Positions 26,901 to 38,358 of a DNA stretch of 64,000 nt are shown here, in pieces. Position 1 is the stretch's first letter. Every line of letters starts with the position of its first letter. The DNA comes from Sanderia malayensis (taxonomy: Eukaryota; Cnidaria; Scyphozoa; Semaeostomeae; Pelagiidae), in contig RQOL01000729.1 of NCBI GenBank assembly GCA_013076295.1, positions 2,604,001-2,668,000 on the forward strand, in the 5' to 3' direction. Made by a program: the position numbers and the translations under genes. The notes beneath the pieces are model-generated. The model did not search any database. It saw only the letters and a program-made list of their open reading frames with translations, and had not been told where the DNA came from.

Positions 26901-29814
26901 TATTACTGTCTTTCCTCCTCATCTGTAAATCTTCTACTCCCCTTTTTCTTTTTTCACTGTCTGTATTTGTTGTGCTTTCGTCCTTATCCTTACCTCCCCT
27001 TCCATCATCTGTTTCATCTTCACTATCAGCAGCATTAAAAGCATCGCCTGATAATGTCGCAGCAACGTTTAAATTCAATGGCCTTTTCCTCCAGTTAACA
27101 ACAAACGTTATTGCTTTCCTATTCGGCTCTGCATTCGGCTGCCCAGTGTTTTTCTCACTACTGCCAGCAACTTCACTTGCTGCACTCGCTTCTGTTGTCA
27201 ACATTTCAGAAGACTTCTCGGCTTCATCGTCAAAGTACGATGCTGCACTCCTCTTTGCAGGATTGACACCTGTAATTGACGCTATCTCGGCAGTATGAGA
27301 TAACTCAGACACTAATGCAGTCTCTTCTGATTCATCTCTTTTATCAGCTGACATTGCAATTTCCTCTACAGCATTGGCCGTAACAGCTGATTCTGCACCT
27401 CCAACATCTGCACCAGTTGACTTGGCATCTTCTTCTGTTGAACAAACAACTTCTACATCCATATCTTGTGCACCATCAACATCCAATGCTACAACATCTC
27501 CACTGCTACTTTGCATTGATATTGATGTAGCTCCATCTTTACATGAACAATCATCAGTGCTCACGATACACTGTTTATTTCCACTGTCATGCTTTTCAGC
27601 AACACGATCAATCAATACTTCATTCATCTTAGACAAATTAACAGCAACTTCAATCGCTGCCAACCCTGCTGCCTCTCGGCCAACACCATTGTTAACAATG
27701 TCATCCTGTTTGGACCAAATTGGACTGCCAGGATCTGGATTCTGTTTCTCTTGTACTCCTGTCATTTGTTGGGAATTCAAGGGAAATTCAAAATTCGACT
27801 GTTGGTGTGTAGCTTGAGTTGCTTTCAAATCTGAAGTAGCTTTCTGAATGATAGCAATGCTTGGATTGGCTTTCTTAAATCTGGACTTCCTACGTCGCCT
27901 TCTTGTTCTCTTTCTCGGTGCCAATAAAGCTTGATCATTTTGCTTTTGTTCATTGGTTTCTGTTGTTGCATTTTTACTACCACCTGTTGGTTCGCTTCCC
28001 TGCATTACTATTGTCCTTATGTCAGTTACTGCTACTCGTTCCTGGTCAACCCCATCTAAACCAAGATCAACATTCTTCTGACTAACAGCCTCCACAATTC
28101 TTGTATTACCACAATCATCATGAATTTCGATATTGCTGTTGATAGTAATACCATCATTTTCATTGCTGCCATCATCCTGCTTGACTGCATTGACATTTAT
28201 CAAACCACTGCTGTCTTCCAAATGACTGTTACAATCATCTTTGTGTTTGCTGTCTGAGCTATTTAAAAACAGTGATACTGGCTTCTGTGGCTCTTCAGAA
28301 ATAGTCCTAACATCATGATGGGTTATTGTCCAAGACTTGTTATTACCTGTAGACTGGGAATTTACAGTTATTGGAGGTTTAGGTTGATCACTACATAAAG
28401 ACCTTGAATGATCACTGGCCTTGGTTCCAATCTGAACATTAGTTACAGTCCTGGCTTGTTCCTCCAGAGCAATAGCTTTAAGCAACTCCTGTTCAGCTGC
28501 AATAAGACTTTGCAGTGACACTTCACTATCAATCTTCTCCAGCATTGCAGTTTTATGTTCCTCCTCCTCCTGAGTGGCAAGTTTCAGCTGCTCCTCATCA
28601 GTGACACTAGACTGCTTGTCAGACTTGTATTGATCTTCATTACCAACAGATTCAAACTGCTCAGCTTGTGTTAAACCACTTGATGTCTTTGTAGCTTTGC
28701 TGTCAGGTACATATACCCACTCAATACCTGGTATTGGGAGTTCTTCACTCTCAGCCTCAATGACATTTGGATTTGGGATGAGTTGAAAGTCAGTAAACTC
28801 ATCAAAATACTCATTACTTGCTATCTTTTCTTCAAGGTCTTTTTCTTGTTTACCAATTGCAGAAAGCTGTTGTTGAATCAAGCGATGTCTTTCTAAAAGG
28901 AGTTGAAAATCATCCAGATCATACTCATCAGATTCTCCTTTTGAATGTGAGGATTCAAGACCATTCTGATCCACATTTTTATCGCATGGCAAAACATTTC
29001 TTGTCCTCACCAACTCCTTATCCATTTCATTATGCTTCAATCTAACCTCCTTGCTTTCATTATAATTATAATCTTGTCCTTTATTTTCCTTGCTGCTAGG
29101 TTGATAAACAGTTTGGTGTCGAAAATTTGGCACATCATAAAACTCTTTATCCAACTGCCTTCTGTCTTTATAGTTTGAACTCTTTTGAAATGTTGGTCTT
29201 AAGTGTGGAGAATGCCTATCATAATTAGACCCCCTTCTTTCATCTCTGTACCCAGAACGTTGTGGAAATTTGTGATATCCAACACTGGCATCTTGGTTGT
29301 TTCCAATTTCAGATTCAAAGTGAGGTTTATATGGCCCGGTCTCAGATGGCCTATACCTTCTATTCCTGCTATACTGACTAAACTGTCTTCTATCATTGCT
29401 TGCATCACCGTGATATTCCATGGGGCCTTCTTTGTAATATGGGTCATTGCTGACTTCTGGTTTCATCCTCCACTCTTGATGTTGATTGCCTAAATATTCC
29501 CTAGATTGAGTTAAGTGAGGGGAGCCATCGTGGGCCCCATAGTTGCCCCTCCGCCGTTGTGAAGCAGGGGGTCGACCTCTTGGGCCGCGTCTTCCCCTCT
29601 CGAAATTAAAGTCAAACTTATCAGCGTTGAAATTTAAAATCACATCATCGTTTGACGATAAACTCGTATTTCGGGAATCAAATGAAATATCTGTATCATC
29701 TTGCCAAAAGTTATGCGGAATATGGGACCGTCCTCTCGATATTTTATCACAACCACGTTCCTCGAAATTCAAATAAGTACAGTCATCGATTTCTCCCTCT
29801 TCAAGATCCTCCAT
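14926..29814 (-). CDS. ZFC3H1: ZFC3H1 orthologue, PAXT/exosome-adaptor zinc-finger HAT-repeat protein (20 exons, complete)
   Basis: Nuclear scaffold that, in vertebrates, pairs with MTR4 to send polyadenylated RNA to the exosome. Exons: 29814-26227, 26115-25978, 25879-25733, 25442-25382, 23807-23705, 23319-23145, 23013-22651, 22442-21840, 21586-21318, 21076-20546, 20241-19887, 19425-18849, 18512-18208, 17865-17627, 17141-16862, 16625-16525, 16384-16283, 15765-15726, 15501-15439 and 15072-14926. Every junction is GT-AG and in phase, giving about 2728 residues (human has about 1990). It starts MEDLEEGEIDD, the family's acidic N-terminal signature. A long disordered Lys/Glu-rich first exon follows, then coiled coil, then the single zinc finger LCRYDLTGKCLDETCKAQH near residue 1850, then HAT repeats such as ILWLTYLDLYYQ and ARWLYKEATKNLPHCMALWK. 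The extra length is mostly in exon 1. It is head-to-head with the UBAN gene. Confidence 0.93.
15564..15613. repeat. 22-bp tandem repeat, two units plus a partial third
   Basis: The unit GCAAAGATCGCTGGCTTGGC plus two bases occurs at 15564-15585 and, with one mismatch, at 15586-15607, and begins a third time at 15608. It lies in the ZFC3H1 intron between exons 18 and 19. Confidence 0.8.
15880..16130. repeat. Degenerate ~40-45 bp tandem repeat in a ZFC3H1 intron
   Basis: Recurring phrases of the type TCTTTGATGCCTTGAGCCTGA, then AGCATTGTTCC, appear about six times with many substitutions, e.g. near 15888, 15925, 15950, 15985, 16065 and 16100. It lies between ZFC3H1 exons 17 and 18, with no coding potential. 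Confidence 0.5.
17210..17620. repeat. CATAG/ACAGT-rich low-complexity intron stretch
   Basis: Dense, irregular repetition of GCATAG, ACATA, TGCATTGCAT and ACAGTACAGT in the intron between ZFC3H1 exons 15 and 14. Short spurious ORFs here come from this composition. Confidence 0.6.
19530..19770. repeat. Second CATAG/ACAGC-rich low-complexity intron stretch
   Basis: Same pentamer-like vocabulary as 17210-17620 (AACATAGCGCAGCATAGCATA, ACAGTACAGGAAAGTACAGC) in the intron between ZFC3H1 exons 12 and 11. Two introns of one gene share this composition. Confidence 0.55.
21680..21820. repeat. Short minisatellite, units like AAAGTTATCAGTGAGT
   Basis: Variants of AAAGGTTATCAGTGAATA repeat about six times with an ~18-bp base period. 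A longer ~60-bp unit, beginning ATAAATGAATCAAAGTTATC, occurs twice within it. It sits just upstream of ZFC3H1 exon 9 in the gene's reading direction. Confidence 0.6.
23503..23606. mobile_element. ~100 bp MITE with CCGTAATG...AAACGCCCC inverted ends
   Basis: The left end reads TACCGTAATGCTTCGATTAA then ACGCCC. The right end on the complementary strand reads TACCGTAATGTTTCAATTAA then ACGCCCC. The two ends make a nearly perfect ~27-bp inverted repeat with a possible TA target duplication. It lies in a ZFC3H1 intron. Fragments with the same AATAAACGCC core occur near 38150, 40610-40660 and 44490-44515. Confidence 0.7.
26629..27005 (-). repeat. 192-bp in-frame tandem duplication inside ZFC3H1 exon 1
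   Basis: Two copies of a 192-bp (64-codon) unit lie at about 26629-26820 and 26821-27005, with roughly a dozen substitutions or fewer. Both encode the block RRKDSNKGTKENLAKRRTED followed by AQGKGKED. The period keeps the frame, so the repeat lengthens the disordered Lys/Glu/Arg region at about residues 937-1062. It is followed by short RRKEDEQE-type repeats (about residues 1063-1150). Confidence 0.85.
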
Positions 29815-30712
29815 ATTGGCCTAAGTCTTTGGACTAATCTGTCAACATGTGTAGAGGCTTGCTTTCAAACTTTCAAAACATCTTGACAAAGCAGTGAAAG
29901 TCTCCATAGATTATTCAATAAGTCACATAAAGGAACAATATTAGTACCGTAGGCATATTTAACTAACTTGACATACAAACATTGACGTTTATTCGAAGAT
30001 GAATGGATTTTACACACCTTTTTCGCACGCAACGCAAGTCGAGTCGGATGCAAATTGCAACATCATCATTTTGATTGATTGGATCTCTGCTTGAAGAATG
30101 TGAATGTGTGGGAGGGAAGGTGACCCACGCGGGGCAAAGTTTTAATAATTTTAGGATTTTAACCGTTATTCTTGTATTTTATTTGTTGTTCTTACAATAT
30201 TTAATAAACAAGGTCCTTGATTACAGCTTAACGTAAAGAAATTAAATATTAGAGCAGGAGTCTTAATTATTGCACTGTGCATTTATAATTATCAAGAAAA
30301 ATTAGACAATGTTTCCCCTTGTGTTATATTTTAGTAACTACTTCATATTTTAGAATGTAAAATACACCCAGTTTCATGAGAAGGGGAGACAAATTAATTA
30401 CATTGATATGAGTAATATTTTGAGAAAACTACTTTCGCATGCAACATGTCTAATATAGATTTATGCGACAGCAACTGATACAAAGTTAAATGGGAACAAT
30501 GGGCAAGGGGAATAATTTAGTGGACAACATGTAAAAGTATGAATCACGGGGCATGAATGTACTTTGCACGAACACGCCCCACGCACAGGGCTTTCCCAAT
30601 GCAACATGACGCAACCTATTATGACGTACGCATGACGCTTTGCATCGTGTGAATAAATACAAGATGGTCTTTGGACGTTTATTAGGACAATTCAAATTAG
30701 CACCGAGGAAGA
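29815..30712. promoter_or_regulatory. Head-to-head interval between ZFC3H1 and the UBAN gene
   Basis: About 900 bp separate the ATG codons of ZFC3H1 (minus) and the UBAN adaptor gene (plus). Both promoters and 5' UTRs must lie here or in it. I see no convincing TATA box or CpG-rich core. Promoter function is inferred from layout. Confidence 0.5.
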
Positions 30713-33700
30713 ATGGAAAGACAAAGTTTGAACATGGAAAAAATGTACCAAGAACTATTTAAAAAGTATCATGACATGAGAAAATTGAATATTGAATTGC
30801 TGGAGGAGAAGAGAGAGCTTTTGTTGAGGTCTCAAGATAAACGTTTTACCAGCGATACTGGAGGAGATTATGGCACAGGTACATGTAAACAAACCAAAGA
30901 AAAATTTCTCGATTTAAAAGATTTCGAAGAACTGGATGAGGTGAGTCTTTACAAAGGTTTTAGAGCGCAAAACCAAGAAGTAAACCATGTAGCAATCACA
31001 TATTATGAGGTTTTGAGAAATAAAAGATTCATTAAATGCTTATATAGATTTTAGGCCTTTATTTTTATGGAGCTCCTCGTTAGTAGAAAATACTTGCTCA
31101 GCCTTTCAATAGTAAACATCGAAACTGTAGCTTGATTTATTTTCAGTGAATGTTAAGCATAATCTATCTTTTTCGAAACTTCGATAAAGATAGATAATGC
31201 CTATTTTGACTCAAAACAAAGTTGACAACGTAACTTCTTTAATTTATTCAACACACAGCAACGATAGATCCAATGTTTTGTGTTTTGTCAAAGGTCACGG
31301 TTTTATTTAAAACGTAATTGTTGCTATCATGACTCGTATTTTCAAAACTGGAATTGTTTACTTTATCTTTTTAAGGGCATGAATTCAACGAACGAAAGTA
31401 ATACTGAGTCATCGTGTGTTTGCAGGTCAAGCAGATGTTTTGAAGAGGTACTTAAATATTTGTCTTATAATGTATTTATTTTGTACGCACGTTAAAAATA
31501 TGGCAGCACAAAGTGCTGATGTGGCTGATGTGTACTAAACGAAATTATGAGCACAACATTTGCGAAACGAAATTATGAGCACAACATTTGCATTTCACTT
31601 ATTATGTGGATTCCAGAAGGACTACAACAAACATGACCCTCTCAATGCATTGCCTTTGTTTTCATTGTATATTGAGATGTTCAGAGGTTCGTGAAGGAAA
31701 CAACACATTTTTCCGAGTCGCCCACTCTCTTCCTCAGTTTCCCCTCCTCGATCAATAGAAACAAAACAACAATCAAATATAATTATTCAAATCTTGATAA
31801 ACCATCTGAAATGTTGTTGGGAAAAATTCCAGAACACTTTCTACTTCTTTGAAATTGTTCAGGCACGCATTGTTAGATCACGTGTTTATTGCTGGTGGGC
31901 TGGTGGGCAATATTCTCGTGTTGGTACTGAGGCTGGGAAAATTTGGAACGTCTCGGAAATTTCTAGAATATATTACGTAAATTGCCATAATTACGCATAA
32001 GAAATATTGAATATTATTGGTTTGACGAATAGCTCAAACAGTTATTGATTGGCCCACTAAAATAGTATATTAACCCATTATTGGAATAATACATGGCAGG
32101 AAAAAATTCCGCGAAAACCATGATGTTGATCAGGTGATTTTCATGCAAGAAAAGTGCAAGAAAAGAGTAACCTGCAACCAACAATGTTTCTATTCACTAC
32201 TCATACTCTTGGAATTTGGCATAGGGGATGGGCCATGGGCAAAAAGTACAATTTACAAAGCATGTTTAGTTAAAGGGAGAGGCCGTATCTTTTTCTGGAA
32301 ATGACTCGAAATCTCAATTGTAGTTTAGTATGTCTATGAACCATACTGTCAGTACTTTATTAGGTGAAAATATTTTCTAAGAATTTTCGAGATTTTTTGG
32401 AGAAGCTATAGTACCCAGAAAAACATTTTGACTTACTTTCGTGGGAAAATCTTTCAGTTACATCGGACAGGGAAGAATATATTGAGCAAGGATATTCTAT
32501 GATTGAGCAAGGATATTTTCTTTCGTATGATTAAGAACATTAATTGAACAGCCGTCATCTTTCCCCTTTAAACCCACTTTGAATTTCGGCTTGTTGCTTC
32601 TGTTTTCGCTGTTACTGAACCGCGCTTTTCTGAAGCATAGTTTTCTGATATCCCTTTCGAAGCAGCTAATAATATATTGTGACCTAATCTGGACATTTTC
32701 CCTTGCAGGTCGTAAGAGTCAATCATCAATGGCAAGAGAAATTCGAAGATCTATTGAATGAGCGTGAACAAGTGAATGCCCGGTTCAAGAAATTTCACAC
32801 CGAAGTGGAACAGGAGAAGAGCGAAAATCACAGACTAAGGACATTAGTGGACAAGTTGACCGAAGATCTGCAGAACCTAACACCAACAATGTATGACCAT
32901 AAAACGAGGAGAGCGTCCGCTGACCAGGCCTGCTACACGTCAGATGATGTCGAAGCCTTGAAACAACAGGTAAGAACGAGCCCAGTAGATACTTGTTGTG
33001 AAAATCACATAACACACGGAAACTCGTAGGGATAAACGGTTTTATTGAATACGTCTAATCTTACATTAAGTGTGTACCTCATGGACGCCATATGCTGCTT
33101 ACACTGCCAGTTAAGGCTAAATTTAGTAATGTTAGTAATAGTCTATAGCTTCTATTACTAACATTATCATTCAATATAATGTTAATTAACCGTACATGTT
33201 TCCTTGTTGTAGTTGATTGCCTATGAGGAAGATTTTCAAAACGAAAGAAAGGATAAGACGACAGCGCAGGACGAGAGCAAGATGCTGCAGGAAAAGTTGC
33301 AAACGGCTAACGAAAGAATACGAAAACTGTCCGACGAAAGTCGACGCTACAAACAATGTTTCGGCGAGGTTTATCAGCAAAAGGAGCATCTCATATCCGA
33401 GCTGAGACGATTGTCGACCAGCAGTCTACCATTTTCACCCGTCCACCAGCTCCCCAAGGCCACGCCGCTGTCTCCAACCAGAAGGGTAAGTGAATACACC
33501 CTTTATATATAACAACAGTAAAATTCCGATAACTCGACCCGCGATAACTCGAAGCATTTTCATCGGTCCTTTGAAGATTGGAGTTGTCGGGATTTTACTG
33601 TTGTATACAAAGAGTCTTGATATTACGAGCCATAACCATGCAACGAACTGTGATATAAAGAACAACGTCCTTTATGGAAGACCTTTCCCAGTTTCTAAAA

Positions 33701-34640
33701 GCCCTTTTGTCATCAATACCGATTATGAAACATACCGGAACAAAAATGAAAAATGATATTATGGTTTACCTGCATAATGCAATATAAAGGTGTGTTTATG
33801 TTTAACGTCATAGCAGAGTCAACTGAAAGCCCCAATCAAACAATACAAAGAAGTCTGACTTTTGGATTTATTCATAAAACCTGGGATTAAAACTTGACAC
33901 TTGGTGCGTACGACCTGACGTAAATTTAACCCGAATGGTTCCCGCTTTTTTTGTTCACCTCCAGTCTCGTGTTAGTGCTGAAAAACGCCCCGCCAATCTC
34001 GTGTCAGTGCTGATAGACGTCAGCGCTAAGTCTAATGCACGCATGCTTGCGTGGGATAGCCTTGAACGGAAAACACGCATACCTTGATTTCGATGTTCGA
34101 AACTGCTGTACACACAGAGAAGCAGATTCGCGAACTTGTTACCGTTTCGAACTGTTTTGAACTTGTTATTACTCACTACTGGCGTAAGTAGATGTAAACA
34201 AAAGCAAAAAGCAAATTGAAAATCTAAACAAATATGATCAATTCAACTACACGCACGATGTTATGCGTAATGTGTATAGAGAAATGACATCATGTGTTAT
34301 TAGCTATCTGCGTGTTGCTCTAGAATTTTATCAATGGCTTGCGTGTTGGTAACTGAAGTACAAATAGGAAATGTTCCTCTTCCCCCGCAACCAAGACTCT
34401 TTTCTAAGCTCACATATAATGTGCACAGTGACACTGTCGTTCTCAAACTGCAAAACATTTTGCAAGCCCTACATTGTGGGCATTTAATTCCGTGTTAATT
34501 GATTTATTTTCATGTTTTAGGATGTTATTATTCCTCGCTCATCGTCATTCTCTTCGTCACAAGAACCTGACATTGTACGCGCCCCACCAGGAGCATTCAT
34601 GGGTACACGAGCTCACAATGATAACGCGAACCACATTTAG
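30713..34640 (+). CDS. UBAN-type coiled-coil ubiquitin-binding adaptor, TNIP/ABIN-like (4 exons)
   Basis: Exons 30713-30940, 32709-32969, 33213-33485 and 34521-34640 join in phase 0 throughout and give 293 residues, almost all coiled coil. Residues about 165-200 contain AYEEDFQNERKDKTTAQDE, which matches the UBAN/AHD signature (DFxxER-D/A-R) shared by NEMO, optineurin and ABIN/TNIP proteins; the EEDFxxER spelling is closest to ABIN. In those families this segment binds linear or K63 ubiquitin chains and modulates NF-kB or related signalling. The start is MERQSLNMEKMYQELFKKYH. The tail (SSSFSSSQEPDIVRAPPGAF) is Ser/Pro-rich and lacks the C-terminal zinc finger of NEMO/OPTN. It is head-to-head with ZFC3H1. 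NEMO- or OPTN-like identity is possible; the UBAN family call is firmer than TNIP. Confidence 0.78.
31537..31590. repeat. 28-bp period direct repeat in UBAN intron 1
   Basis: AAACGAAATTATGAGCACAA then CATTTG occurs at 31537-31562 and again at 31565-31590 without mismatch. Confidence 0.85.
33512..33605. mobile_element. ~94 bp pogo/Tc1-like MITE in UBAN intron 3
   Basis: The left end ACAACAGTAAAATTCCGATA then ACTC and the right end, read on the other strand, ACAACAGTAAAATCCCGACA then ACTCC form an inverted repeat of about 25 bp around a tiny core. The CAGTRAAATYCCGATAACTCGA motif resembles terminal repeats of pogo/Tigger-like elements (general knowledge, not searched). Confidence 0.65.
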
Positions 34641-36252
34641 AGTTTAATTAGAGTTTAATTATGAAACCACTCACTAACTTCGACATGTCTACACATAGAA
34701 ATTTTAAGACACTTATTCGCAATCTATACAATCATTTCACAAAATAGACTGCTTTATTGTCAAGTAAATATATGCCAAAAATATCTTACTATATTATTTA
34801 TGTTTTAGTGTCCTTATATTTATATATTGCCGATTAAGTGCAGTAATTAACGATGATCAAATATATGTGTGTACACAACATATCTATGAGGAGCTGTGCC
34901 CCCTTGTATCTGGGTGCTGGCATTCATAATACGTCTGAGCCAATATTAAAACAGAAAATTCATATTAATTAGCTATGTATTTATTAATTGTGTTTCATGA
35001 ACAGCACATGCGAGTTATTTTGTTACTAAAATATATCATGGTATAAGTATTATACACAAAAACCCATCAAACAAGGAAAATATAAATAAAGTATACCATT
35101 GTAGAGTTTGTCATTTGAAGGGATATTTTGGATTAGTAATTAAATATTTATTTATTAAGAGTTTTTTACTTATTATTTTTTACTTATATAGTGTCATTGT
35201 TCACATTTAGAATTTAAATCGATGAAATTAAAATTCATTAAGCAAGAGTGAATCTTCATGGAACATTGAGTTTTCTCTTTCCTTCTCTAAAATTCTCCCT
35301 TAGCGCTCTGTTCAAAGGGATGCAGCACACACAGTCCTATAATTACTTTATGTCCTTAATGTTGACTTTGGGAATTTGGGTTCTTGTTAACTTCCTCAGA
35401 TAGCTACAGGAAGGGCCACCTATGGCAGTTACGTGTCTCAGAAAACAATTGGATTTGAGGAACAAAATAAACGCTTTTCGTAAAAACAAAACGTTTTTCT
35501 ATGTGGATAAGAAAATCATACTTAATAAAATTCTATCTTCTAAAAAACGAATAAACCCAAAGTAAGATACCAAAGAGGGTAATAATAATACTAAATTAAT
35601 TAATGTACAAGAAAATGGATGATGTGGAGGGTCGCTTTGAGGCTCACGATTCAAAAAGACATTTATTAGACTGATTAAGATTAGCTTAATTATATTCATA
35701 TAGCTTTATACCCTTACTGTCTTAGTGAAACCAAAGTTACTAAACACAATTCTTTATACGATGCATACTTTGCAATCATAATACATAGTCTGCTAGTTCG
35801 TTTAATCATTAGGACTTAGTTTTAGGGCACAATTAAAGGTACAAAGCTGCACAAATATAATTTATCTTATAACACACGGAACCCAATTAATTCCTTCCTC
35901 AAAACACCAGTGATCAACAAAAATTAGTTTGCTTTCTGGTTAATTTCACACACTCGTTGGCTTTTTTGTAACAAAATAAAACATGCATTTGGAAGCTGCG
36001 CCCTTTCTGAATATGGTGCATACTTCCAAAAGATGATACACCCTTGTAACAACGGAGCGTGTTACCAAGCATGCCTCTTAGAATGAAGCATACTCTCTGA
36101 AAGCACTTAAGAATAGAATACTGAAGTCAATTCACATCACTGGATTAACAACTAACCTCGTACAACTGCTATTAGATATCCTTACATTGCAGCATTCTTT
36201 CTAATGTCACAGCAACCAAAACTCGCGGTGGAAAACGTCTTCTGGTACATAC
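34641..36252. other. AT-rich convergent spacer, no gene seen
   Basis: 1.6 kb between the stop codons of the UBAN gene (plus) and transportin-3 (minus). Very AT-rich, with several AATAAA candidates (for example near 35085). It presumably contains both 3' UTRs. I found no exon or repeat I can support. Confidence 0.6.
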
Positions 36253-37193
36253 TCATTGAAAGAGACGGCAGAAGTCTCGGGAAGCCTTCCAAAACACTTG
36301 TATGGTATTGGAGCTGGAATGGAAATTCAAAACACATGTTAGTACGAATGACTACCAATTGACTGATCTTTCCATAAAACTCAAGAACTTTAGGTACGGA
36401 CAATATACAGAAAGTTTATCTTGCATTAACATCGTGCAAAATATGAAATCACGTAACTACTTGGCAACAAGCCACGTAAATGATCTCAATATGATCCTGT
36501 GTTACGCTGCGTTGGACTAAGTTCTTTCTCCCGATATTCCGATAGCTGAGACCAACTTAGCAATATCTACAGGCTACATATTTAAGATCGAAGATATCCG
36601 AGCTAGAAATCAGTAGATAATCTCAATATAATTGTGTTGGCCTGTATTACACGGGGCTTGCGCAAATAGGGGCCATTCACAGATTCAAATTCATGTTCAC
36701 AATAAAGAACATTCGTGCTTAGAAGCACAATGAAATGTTGAAACAGAAAGATAAGAGTGTGTTTATACCTGCAAAGAGTTGCGTAAAAGGCTTCACGCTG
36801 TTCGGTTGTTGCATATATAGCACCAGTTGGACTGTGTGAAGGCAAACTACTGATTGCATCTCTGAGCCAAACATTCACCAGCTACAATTTCGAGAGAGAA
36901 AACAACGTAAAAAGGCAGCCAATAAGCGCCAACATATATGACTCAAGGTGAAGGTGAAATCCTTACACTTGAGCGTACAATGCAATGTCAGTCTGCATCT
37001 TGCATGATATTATAAGATACACTTTAAGAGAATGTTAATGGTGACACACTGTCACGAATGTGATACATGTTCAAAGCAATGGGCAATGTGTTGAAGCTTA
37101 CCTCTCGATAACTGTTTGCGATTTCAAACAAAACACCGGCTATGTCCGGCACCATATATGTCTGCACTCCACCAGCAATTGCCACAATAGTAC
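36253..37193 (-). CDS. TNPO3: Transportin-3 (importin-beta family), last three exons only; 5' part missing
   Basis: Transportin-3 imports SR splicing factors into the nucleus. Three exons are readable: 37193-37102, 36881-36769 and 36313-36253, with phases 1/0/2 consistent and a TGA at 36255-36253. They encode about 88 C-terminal residues: VQTYMVPDIAGVLFEIANSY, then NVWLRDAISSLPS, then IQVFWKASRDFCRLFQ. These match the TNPO3 C-terminus in order (a P-DVAEVLWE helix, a WLE...LP helix, and a final W-LRDFTRLFR-like helix). The first exon here needs a phase-1 donor upstream, but nothing between 37194 and the N gap, or between the gap and the PLD exons, encodes the missing ~830 residues. The protein is therefore truncated by the scaffold gap or a rearrangement. 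Confidence in the family is high; an intact gene is not shown. Confidence 0.8.
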
Positions 37194-37396
37194 CTACAAT
37201 GTAAAACGTCGTTGTTAAAATTCTTGTCGTTCTGGCATGAGTTATAAACAAAGTGAATGACAAATGATGAATCATATACTATATTCACGGCCTTCATAAT
37301 ATGACCTTCAATCTATTACCCCGTAGTAATCTAAGCCAACAACAAAAACCCGCGCAAAACACTCACAATCACCTACTCGTGTTTTGAATAGAAACT

Positions 37397-37585
37397 TAAA
37401 TCAGTCCTTAGTGCTAAAAAATTCTAAGTTTGGCATGCCAACTTCGGCGTATCAGTCCCTAAAGTTTCTTACTTGGTTTCTTACCTTCCAAATCAAAAAT
37501 TACATTACACTCTTTTTTTATAAGAACCAAATTCCATTACACTCTTTTTCCAAACTAACATTACACTCTTTTTTATAAGAACCGG
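37397..37585. repeat. Short tandem repeat of ATTACACTCTTTTT units, TNPO3 upstream side
   Basis: ATTACACTCTTTTTTTATAA then GAACC appears near 37501 and again near 37561, with a third, altered unit near 37535. The preceding 37397-37490 (CAGTCCCTAAAGTTTCTTAC) resembles sequence inside the 52117-52529 element. Confidence 0.55.
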
Positions 37586-37756
37586 TTATTTTGTTTAAAT
37601 TAAATTCCAAAATACACATTGTTGGTTAGATTTCATACTCTTATCTGAGGTTGAGAATGTTTTTAACTGCTTAGGCAAATCGGGTTTCGATGTTCTTATA
37701 AAGTGTGCTCTTATATAAAACGGAGCGTATTGCTTTGAAGCTAAGCATTTTTAGAT

Positions 37757-37856
37757 NNNNNNNNNNNNNNNNNNNNNNNNNNNNNNNNNNNNNNNNNNNN
37801 NNNNNNNNNNNNNNNNNNNNNNNNNNNNNNNNNNNNNNNNNNNNNNNNNNNNNNNN
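37757..37856. other. Assembly gap (100 N)
   Basis: Exactly 100 unknown bases, the usual placeholder for a join of unknown size. It separates the truncated TNPO3 from the truncated PLD gene. Neither flank (37194-37756, 37857-38358) contains an exon I can assign. Confidence 0.98.
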
Positions 37857-38358
37857 ATCCCTGTAGTTGCTGCAGACGCCTCCTCGCCGCTGATACATCA
37901 CTCGTCGCAAGTCTACCGAGACGCTATGCGGGAATAAGATGCGATCAACTAACAAACAACTGCGAAAATAGCTACTGTTTTTCAAATGGCTGACTTAAAT
38001 GTAAGCATTGTTATTGCGCATCAGAAAGACAGAATCGGTCGATGTAAAGAGAGCAATTTACAGTCCCGTTCCCCAATCGTGCACGTGCAATGCCCCTTCA
38101 CTCAAACCCCTCTCAAAATGCGCCTCCTAATTTCAGGTGAAAGCTTAATAAAGGCCCCTTTTAAGCGACCATCTGCAATAAACGCAGCGTCAAGAACCCA
38201 AGGAATTGAATCGAGCCCCCTAGACATTTATTCCAAATAGGATGCAACAGGTTTTATCGCACACTTGCATGCTCGCATGAGGAGAGATCGCTTGATGCTC
38301 TGCTTTATGCACCACTTATGCGTGTTTATATGTGATCGATAGTGATCCATATACTTAC

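Noticed and set aside
26235..27817. Long plus-strand ORFs (up to 267 codons) rich in Ser, Phe and Leu
   Set aside because: They are the antisense shadow of the Lys/Glu-rich ZFC3H1 exon 1 and its tandem repeats; the minus frame has clear family signatures and phase-consistent splicing.
37857..37985. Minus-strand frame next to the gap (DRILFPHSVSVDLRRVMYQR)
   Set aside because: It does not match the expected PLD tail or any TNPO3 segment, and lacks convincing splice sites; I leave it unassigned.
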